A model generated the notes under the pieces. It saw only the letters and a list, made by a program, of their open reading frames with translations, was not told the DNA's origin and made no database searches. Shown in pieces: positions 7,067-11,797 of a DNA stretch of 22,630 nucleotides. Position 1 is the stretch's first letter; each line of letters opens with the position of its first letter. Both the position numbers and the translations under genes were made by a program. The stretch covers positions 3,124 through 25,753 of the forward strand of contig DCPV01000093.1 in assembly GCA_002323775.1 (NCBI GenBank), written 5' to 3'. This DNA is from Firmicutes bacterium UBA1535 (GTDB lineage Bacteria; Bacillota; Clostridia; Tissierellales; Sedimentibacteraceae).

Positions 7067-8176
7067 ATGGCAGACCCTACAACCATAGGACTTATTGCAA
7101 AAGCAGCTATATCAGCATTATCAGATGAAAGGCTGAGAAAAGGTATAGGGTGGACTATTGCTGCAATCCTATCTCCATTTATTCTAATCATCGTGATTCT
7201 GTGTGGTCTGCTTTCAGGAACAGCAAATCATAACAATACTGCTATTCAATTATCCTTTCATGGAGGTGCTATATCAGAAAATATTCCTGAAGAATATCGA
7301 GGTCAGATAGAAGATATGCGTAATAGCTTTATAATGCTTGAAGAAAGAATAGAGGAAGTAAATGGTCAAATGGAAGATGGAGATAGTCTGGACTCCATAA
7401 TGGTTAAGGCTATTTTTTATTCTCTGTATTTCGCCTCTGACCAGTCATCTGGCATAGATCAAGGTAAATATATTGACTGCTTTGTCACTTATGAGGAACG
7501 AACAAGAACCATAATTGACGCAGACGGAAATGAAGTAGAAGAAACATATCTTGTGGCAGTACCAATTGATACTCTCCCAGAAATCTATACAAATATTGAA
7601 ACAAATATGGGAAAGGCAACTACTTATGAAGATATGGCCAATGCTAATGAAATCTATTACCGAATTAAGTATGGAGTTCCAGCACCAAGTGAAGGAGATG
7701 AATTTGGGGAATGGGGAGATTGGACACATAGCATTACTCCAGAAGAACTAGAGCAATTGTATCATGATTTGCCAGAAGGAGAGAATGGATCAGAGATAGT
7801 AAAGCTTGCTATGACAAGGCTTGGAGATCCCTATTCACAAGAAAGAAGAGGACAAGGAAATTATACAGATTGTAGTTATTTGACCATGTGGAGCTACAGA
7901 CAGATTGGAATAATTATACCTGGAACTGCTGCGGAGCAAGGAAGATTTTGTGTTAATAATAATCTTACTGTTTCAAAAGAAGATTTAGTTCCTGGAGATT
8001 TAGTATTTTGGAGTCACAAGCCAAACGGCAGATTTATGAACATTACACATGTAGGAGTCTATGCTGGAAATGGAAAAGTAATAGATGCCGCATACTCGAA
8101 AGGACAGGTGGTATACAGAGATTTATTTGATTCAAACAAACAGGTTCTATATGGAAGACCACACATTTTAAAATAA
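7067..8176 (+). CDS. Membrane-anchored NlpC/P60 peptidoglycan hydrolase of the T4SS
   Basis: ATG 7067 with GGTGGTGA at 7052-7059 gives 369 residues. A single N-terminal membrane helix (about residues 27-48, IGWTIAAILSPFILIIVIL) anchors an extracellular stalk of ~180 residues without a recognisable lytic transglycosylase motif. The C-terminal NlpC/P60 domain runs from about residue 243: catalytic Cys269 in YTDCSYLTMWSY, VPGDLVFW, and His328 in ITHVGVYAGNG. The third polar position, usually His/Asn/Gln, is Asp340 in VIDAAYS. Such enzymes cut peptide bonds in the wall to let the channel pass; two-domain CwlT-type enzymes do this in Tn916. Here only the peptidase half is evident. Its place after the amidoligase and GGCT supports a wall-peptide theme. 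Confidence 0.9.
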   Translation: MADPTTIGLIAKAAISALSDERLRKGIGWTIAAILSPFILIIVILCGLLSGTANHNNTAIQLSFHGGAISENIPEEYRGQIEDMRNSFIMLEERIEEVNGQMEDGDSLDSIMVKAIFYSLYFASDQSSGIDQGKYIDCFVTYEERTRTIIDADGNEVEETYLVAVPIDTLPEIYTNIETNMGKATTYEDMANANEIYYRIKYGVPAPSEGDEFGEWGDWTHSITPEELEQLYHDLPEGENGSEIVKLAMTRLGDPYSQERRGQGNYTDCSYLTMWSYRQIGIIIPGTAAEQGRFCVNNNLTVSKEDLVPGDLVFWSHKPNGRFMNITHVGVYAGNGKVIDAAYSKGQVVYRDLFDSNKQVLYGRPHILK

Positions 8177-8188
8177 AAGGAGGAGCTT

Positions 8189-8767
8189 ATGCTAACTACA
8201 AAAGCAATATTTGAACGAAAGATTTCAGCATTTGATGCACAAGTATGTGTGATTAATGGAATTGAAGTAATGGATGAAAATGAATTTGAGGAATTTAGCA
8301 ACAATCTATTAGATGACAGAACCTTTATTGCAGATAGAAAAGAAGAAATGTATATAGATTCTACAGGACAAATCCATGGACTGCTTGCACTAAATAAAGA
8401 TAGTGGAGATGGGATTTTAATTGATAGTCAAGGATATGATTATCCAAGATATGTTGCATTTATGCCAAATATTAAGACATATATAGATGAGCAAATTTCT
8501 ATCGTTACAGAGCAAATAATTAAGGAATCTGCTAAAAATACTTCAAATGGTAGTTGGGCTATTTATTTTAATGAGATAGAAGAATCCTATGGAATAGTTG
8601 TAAAAGAAAACAATGGTATTGGAACTTTACTCTTAGATGAACTAACAAGCAGAGATGAAATCGCAGAAATTGAAGTACTCGATGACTGCTTTGATATGAC
8701 AATATATCTTGACTATTGTAGTAATTTAGACGAAGAAATAAAGTCAAGTCAAAACATGAATATGTAG
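8189..8767 (+). CDS. DUF6329-like ICE accessory protein
   Basis: ATG 8189 with AAAGGAGGAG directly upstream gives 192 residues. The sequence resembles DUF6329 proteins of Firmicute ICEs, with TTKAIFERKI, VCVINGIEVMDENEFEEF and GDGILIDSQGYDYPRY; this is recognised from memory and not searched. It is acidic and cytoplasmic, with no membrane segments or catalytic motif visible. It ends in an acidic/Ser-Gln stretch and QNMNM, one of four Met-x-Met tails in this block. It lies 12 bases before the DUF3846 gene in the same operon. Function unknown; the acidic charge would be compatible with a DNA-mimic or regulatory role, but nothing shows it. Confidence 0.78.
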   Translation: MLTTKAIFERKISAFDAQVCVINGIEVMDENEFEEFSNNLLDDRTFIADRKEEMYIDSTGQIHGLLALNKDSGDGILIDSQGYDYPRYVAFMPNIKTYIDEQISIVTEQIIKESAKNTSNGSWAIYFNEIEESYGIVVKENNGIGTLLLDELTSRDEIAEIEVLDDCFDMTIYLDYCSNLDEEIKSSQNMNM

Positions 8768-8779
8768 GAGGATGAGAGA

Positions 8780-9160
8780 ATGGATAATATAGAAAAGACA
8801 ATTCGTATCTTAAAGATTGAGCCACAAAACTTACCTTATAAAAAAGAAATAGCGAATGATTTGGAGGGTATTCAAGGAGAGGTTGAGGGATTATTTGAAT
8901 GTATTTATTTAGATGATAATTGTATTTTAGTATGTAATGAAGAAGGAAAATTAAATGGGATGGAATTAAATAGAAGGGTTGGTAATGACATCATTGCTGG
9001 TCCTTTTTTTATTGTAGGGGATAGTGAAGATGGAGAATTTGCATCCTTAAGCGATGAGCAAATAGAAAAATACACACAAGAATTTGGAAAGGTTCAAGAA
9101 TTTACTGGAGAAGAACCAGAGGCACAACCAAGGATGGAGTTTATAGGATTTGATTTTTAA
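8780..9160 (+). CDS. DUF3846 domain-containing protein
   Basis: ATG 8780, following AGGAGG just before, gives 126 residues. It resembles DUF3846 across nearly its whole length: IRILKIEPQNLPYKKEI, IQGEVEGLFECIYL, ILVCNEEGKLNGMELNRR, DIIAGPFFIVGD. The family is common in ICEs, plasmids and phages of Firmicutes and is acidic and cytoplasmic, with no known activity. It ends MEFIGFDF without the Met-x-Met tail of its neighbours. The following gap of 97 bases has no hairpin I can see. It contains a possible 11-codon reading frame from ATG 9195, which I do not call as a gene. Confidence 0.82.
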   Translation: MDNIEKTIRILKIEPQNLPYKKEIANDLEGIQGEVEGLFECIYLDDNCILVCNEEGKLNGMELNRRVGNDIIAGPFFIVGDSEDGEFASLSDEQIEKYTQEFGKVQEFTGEEPEAQPRMEFIGFDF

Positions 9161-9257
9161 AATAAGATTATAAGTTTTTAAGTAGCAGGTAGTAATGAAG
9201 GCAACTATAAAAAGCAGTCTGTTTCAATGAGAACAGCAAAAGTAAAGGAGAATGCAT

Positions 9258-10211
9258 ATGACATTTAATGAATATGTAGAAAGAGTAAAAAGAGAAGTTA
9301 AAGATTATTTGCCAGAAGAATATAAGGATGTAAATCCAGAAATTAATGTGGTCAGAAAAAATAATGGAGAGGAATTAACAGGACTTACTTTGCGTGGAGA
9401 AAGTAATATTTGCCCTAATATTTACCTGAATTCCTTTTATGACTTACATCAGGAGGGTATGAAGGTCAGTGAGACTATGAGTAAGATTGGTGAGATTTTT
9501 CAAAGAGAAATAAAAAGAACACCGCAGTTTAATTTAGAAGACTTCACCTACAACAATATGAAAGATAACCTATATTATACGGTCATTAATGCAGAGAAAA
9601 ATGAAAAGTTATTACAAGATATTCCCCATCAAAGAAGAGTGGATTTAGCAATTGTGTATCGGGTGAATGTATGCATATCGGAAGAAGGTACAGGAAGTAT
9701 TTTATTAAATAATGAACATTTAAAAGTTTGGGGTGTGGATCACAGAGAAGTTCATGACCAAGCAGTAAGAAATATGCCAAGGATATTGCCGTATAAATTT
9801 GAAAATATGAATGATATTATCGCAGAGCTTATGGGAGAGGATGTCGAGCTATTTGAGGAAATGGCAGGAGAAAATATGATGTGGGTACTAAGTAATGATA
9901 AAAGAATGCAAGGTGCAGCATATATTTTTGATGAAAAAGTAATGTCTTCTATTGCAGAGAAATTGGGTGGAGATTTTATTGTATTGCCATCTTCTCTCCA
10001 TGAAGTAATCATAATAAAAGAAGAAGATATTATGGTAGAAGAAAATATAGATTTAGAATTTATTCAAAGGATGGTTTCAGAAGTAAATGAGAGTCAAGTA
10101 GAACCTGATGAAGTGTTATCTGATGCAATTTACCGTTATAGTTCTAAGGATAATAAGCTATCACTTATAGAAGAATTTGAACAATCACAAGGCATGGATA
10201 TGCAAATGTAA
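9258..10211 (+). CDS. DUF5688 family protein
   Basis: I choose ATG 9258 because AAAGGAG at 9244-9250 lies 7 bases before it; ATG 9252 is only 1 base from the site. The product has 317 residues. It begins MTFNEYVERVKREVKDYLP and carries NNGEELTGLTLRGESNICPNIYL and IPHQRRVDLAIVYRVNV, as in DUF5688 proteins of gut-Firmicute ICEs (recognised from memory). No membrane segment or enzyme motif is visible. The middle part (EDVELFEEMAGENMMWVLSN to LPSSLHEVIII) resembles the self-contained second half seen in the family. The C-terminus is acidic and Gln-rich and ends QSQGMDMQM, a Met-x-Met-x-Met tail like those of DUF6103 and DUF6329 nearby. Function unknown. Its position at the leading side of oriT suggests early expression in the recipient (inference). 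Confidence 0.8.
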   Translation: MTFNEYVERVKREVKDYLPEEYKDVNPEINVVRKNNGEELTGLTLRGESNICPNIYLNSFYDLHQEGMKVSETMSKIGEIFQREIKRTPQFNLEDFTYNNMKDNLYYTVINAEKNEKLLQDIPHQRRVDLAIVYRVNVCISEEGTGSILLNNEHLKVWGVDHREVHDQAVRNMPRILPYKFENMNDIIAELMGEDVELFEEMAGENMMWVLSNDKRMQGAAYIFDEKVMSSIAEKLGGDFIVLPSSLHEVIIIKEEDIMVEENIDLEFIQRMVSEVNESQVEPDEVLSDAIYRYSSKDNKLSLIEEFEQSQGMDMQM

Positions 10212-10233
10212 GTAGAAAAGGAGGGTTTATAGA

Positions 10234-10632
10234 ATGAGTATATCAACGGAAAAAGCAACGCTACAGGTAATTTTTCAAAAGGAAAAGTTAGAAGCATTAC
10301 GGTTTTATATGAACGAAAAGGATCTGACTGTAGAGGGAGAATTGCAAAAACATATTAGTAGTATCTACGAGAAATATGTTCCATCAGCTACTAGAAGATA
10401 TCTAGAGAGAAATGATAATGAACAGGAGAACCAGACGGAACCAACGGCCCCTATTAGTGAAAGTTCATCAGAAGTTACTCCAATAACTACCTCTAATCGT
10501 GGCAGAAGAAGGACTGAAAGGGTGCAAAGTGAACAGGAAGAAGTTCCTACAGAAACTACAAATGCAGAAGAAATTGAAGAGTCTCAAGAGCAGACAGAAG
10601 GTGAAAATCAGGGAATGGTCATGAGTATGTAG
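10234..10632 (+). CDS. DUF6103 family protein, copy 1
   Basis: ATG 10234 with AAAGGAGGG upstream gives 132 residues. Residues 1-60 are the conserved part (ATLQVIFQKEKLEALRFYM, then LQKHISSIYEKYVPSATRRYL), helical and amphipathic, resembling the small DUF6103 ICE proteins. Residues ~62-125 are a low-complexity Glu/Gln/Thr/Ser tail, probably disordered, with one basic patch (NRGRRRTERV). It ends ENQGMVMSM. The next gene encodes a paralogue without this tail. Size and oriT-proximal position would fit a small DNA- or protein-binding factor, but no DNA-binding motif is certain. Confidence 0.78.
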   Translation: MSISTEKATLQVIFQKEKLEALRFYMNEKDLTVEGELQKHISSIYEKYVPSATRRYLERNDNEQENQTEPTAPISESSSEVTPITTSNRGRRRTERVQSEQEEVPTETTNAEEIEESQEQTEGENQGMVMSM

Positions 10633-10701
10633 TGACTATTCCTTTTCTGTTTTTGTAATGGATTTATTAAAAATTGAATAAAATGAAGGAGGTATGTTTG
10701 A

Positions 10702-10956
10702 ATGAAAAAAGATACTATTAGCGTAAGTCTTGAGGCAGAAAAGCTAAGAGCAATCAAGAAATATATGGAGAAGAAAGAAATTGATGTAGAAGATGAACTA
10801 GCAGAACAGCTACAAAAGCTTTATGAGAAGCATGTGCCAGTCAATGTCAGAGAATATATTGATGAAAAGAATGAGGAAGAAAGTAGAGCTAAAACACCAA
10901 AAAAACCAGCTAAAAATACTGGCACTACAACTTCCACATCCACTCTACAGGAATAA
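10702..10956 (+). CDS. DUF6103 family protein, copy 2
   Basis: ATG 10702 with AAGGAGGT at 10686-10693 (8-base spacing) gives 84 residues. Residues ~8-56 align with copy 1: EKLRAIKKYMEKKEIDVEDEL and KLYEKHVPVNVREYIDEKN match EKLEALRFYMNEKDLTVEGEL and SIYEKYVPSATRRYLERND. The tail is short, basic then Thr/Ser-rich (KTPKKPAKN to STSTLQE), unlike the acidic tail and Met-x-Met ending of copy 1. It is the last gene before the oriT region; the separate ribosome site and 69-base gap suggest tandem duplication followed by divergence. Confidence 0.75.
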   Translation: MKKDTISVSLEAEKLRAIKKYMEKKEIDVEDELAEQLQKLYEKHVPVNVREYIDEKNEEESRAKTPKKPAKNTGTTTSTSTLQE

Positions 10957-10963
10957 AACCATT

Positions 10964-11061
10964 TTGGGGGCGATATTTGCCCCTGTGTGCTATTGTATGG
11001 ACGAGAGTGGCACAAGTTATCCTTAACGAAAGATAAAACGATTTGTGGGCGAATTTGCCGA
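10964..11061 (+). repeat. Two diverged copies of a GGGC-GATATTT-GCCC hairpin motif
   Basis: GGGGGCGATATTTGCCCC at 10966-10983 (stem GGGGC/GCCCC, 7-base loop) recurs as GTGGGCGAATTTGCCGAG at about 11045-11062. Both follow a T-rich stretch and are 79 bases apart. They could be protein-binding sites or RNA hairpins near the end of the DUF6103 transcript. Neither has a T-run, so termination is unlikely. Confidence 0.5.
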
Positions 11062-11139
11062 GAGGTATGAATAGAGTAGATTAAGCATTACGATACTTGG
11101 ATTTTAGGAGAATATGAGCCTAAAAGGTAAGTGAACCCC

Positions 11140-11192
11140 CCAATTGATTTTGGTGCAGGATAAAGAGAGGTGGTCGCAAGCGACCTCCTCTC
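11140..11192 (-). other. Origin of transfer (oriT): IncP-like nick core plus inverted repeat
   Basis: Read on the minus strand, an inverted repeat (11192 to 11165) is followed by TTTATCCTG and then CACC. TATCCTGC (complement of 11155-11162) matches the IncP/RP4 nic core TATCCTG|C, so the predicted nick is on the minus strand between 11156 and 11155, 9 bases from the repeat. RP4 has the same order: inverted repeat, short gap, nic. The position just before the RHH and relaxase genes supports it. The relaxase would stay on the 5' end at 11155, so DNA toward lower coordinates is transferred first and the relaxase gene last. Assignment is by motif; the nick is not proven. Confidence 0.75.
11165..11192. 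repeat. oriT inverted repeat next to nic
   Basis: GAGAGGTGGTCGC (11165-11177) and GCGACCTCCTCTC (11180-11192) are complementary over 12 of 13 positions (one central T-T mismatch), separated by AA. In MOBP systems this repeat is the binding site of the accessory protein and supports termination of transfer. The left arm contains the first of four AGGTGGTC copies. Confidence 0.85.
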
Positions 11193-11333
11193 GCTCACAT
11201 CGCCCGGCAGTGCCGTGCGATTGAAAGAATTAAGGAAGGTGGTCAAGAAATAGGGTTTGTGTCTATCAAGGTGGTCAGCATTTAGAATAAAACCCATAAA
11301 ATAAGCACTTGTCAGTGTCATATAGAGGTGGTC
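11168..11333 (+). repeat. Four AGGTGGTC direct repeats downstream of nic
   Basis: The octamer AGGTGGTC occurs at 11168-11175, 11237-11244, 11269-11276 and 11326-11333. Copies 2 and 4 extend to AGGTGGTCAAG and copy 3 to AGGTGGTCAG. Start-to-start distances are 69, 32 and 57 bases. All lie between nic and the RHH gene, as expected for binding sites of the relaxosome protein, which would then also repress its own operon (inference). Confidence 0.65.
11200..11220. repeat. Second GC-rich inverted repeat beside oriT
   Basis: TCGC-C-CGGCA (11200-11209) pairs with TGCCG-T-GCGA (11211-11220) around a single central base, with one C/T mismatch. It lies 8 bases from the main oriT repeat and is strikingly GC-rich for this AT-rich element, so it is probably conserved as a binding or cruciform structure. 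Confidence 0.6.
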
Positions 11334-11368
11334 AAGTTAAAAGAAGAGAAATTTGAGGTGAAGTTAAA

Positions 11369-11791
11369 GTGGCAGAAATAAAGAGTACATCAAAGAAACG
11401 GACAGCAGTATGGATCTATCCTGAAACAATAGAAAAGATGGATAGCTTGCTTGAAGGAGATAATTGTAAAAGTCGAAGTGAGTTTATAGATAAGGCGTTG
11501 AACTTTTATATGGGATACCTTGTAAGTGAGGATACTACAGGATATCTATCAAAGATACTTATATCAGCCATGCAAGGAATAATGAAAGAAACAGAAAACA
11601 GAAATGCTAGCAATTTATTTCGTCTATCTGTTGAAATGAGTATGATGATGAATATACTTGCAGCTGGTTTAGAAATTAGTGATGAAGAACTTCGTAGTCT
11701 TCGAGGAAGGTGTGTTCAGCAGGTGAAAAAAACAAGAGGTAAAGTATCCATGGAGGAGGCGATAAAGTTCCAACAAGGAATTGGAGAGTGA
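11369..11791 (+). CDS. Ribbon-helix-helix relaxosome accessory protein
   Basis: GTG 11369 is preceded by GAGGTGA at 11355-11361 and gives 140 residues. Residues ~8-50 are a ribbon-helix-helix DNA-binding domain: a basic start (TSKKRTAVWIYPETIEKMDSLL) and KSRSEFIDKALNFYMGYL, the classic SRSEFI turn and helix. The remaining ~90 residues are helical with a hydrophobic, Met-rich stretch (LSVEMSMMMNILAAGL), probably for oligomerisation or relaxase contact. Position between oriT and the relaxase gene (6-base gap) matches MobC/TraJ-type proteins that bind the oriT repeat and load the relaxase. It is likely to bind the AGGTGGTC repeats in its own leader. Confidence 0.85.
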   Translation: MAEIKSTSKKRTAVWIYPETIEKMDSLLEGDNCKSRSEFIDKALNFYMGYLVSEDTTGYLSKILISAMQGIMKETENRNASNLFRLSVEMSMMMNILAAGLEISDEELRSLRGRCVQQVKKTRGKVSMEEAIKFQQGIGE

Positions 11792-11797
11792 TAATTT

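Larger units (their letters stand above)
10957..11368. other. 412-base non-coding region with origin of transfer and mob operon leader
   Basis: No convincing gene lies here. In order it holds GGGGC/GCCCC hairpin element A (10964-10983), a diverged copy (11043-11061), and a CCAA/TTGG repeat at 11140-11153. Then come the nick core (11155-11162, minus strand), the large inverted repeat (11165-11192), a second GC-rich inverted repeat (11200-11220) and four AGGTGGTC repeats up to 11333. The ribosome site GAGGTGA at 11355-11361 belongs to the RHH gene. A promoter for the mob operon must lie here or upstream, but I see no clear -35/-10 pair. Confidence 0.8.

Noticed and set aside
9195..9230. 11-codon reading frame between the DUF3846 and DUF5688 genes
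   Set aside because: Too short, weak ribosome site and no recognisable product.
10821..11026. Short open frames on both strands over the end of DUF6103 copy 2 and the oriT region
   Set aside because: They overlap a supported gene and non-coding repeats, with no ribosome site; best explained as chance frames.
11088..11321. 77-codon minus-strand frame across the oriT
   Set aside because: It runs through the nick site and both inverted repeats; the structure is better explained as oriT than as coding.
11165..11333. CRISPR-like array from the AGGTGGTC repeats
   Set aside because: Repeats are only 8-11 bases, spacing is irregular and there are no Cas genes.
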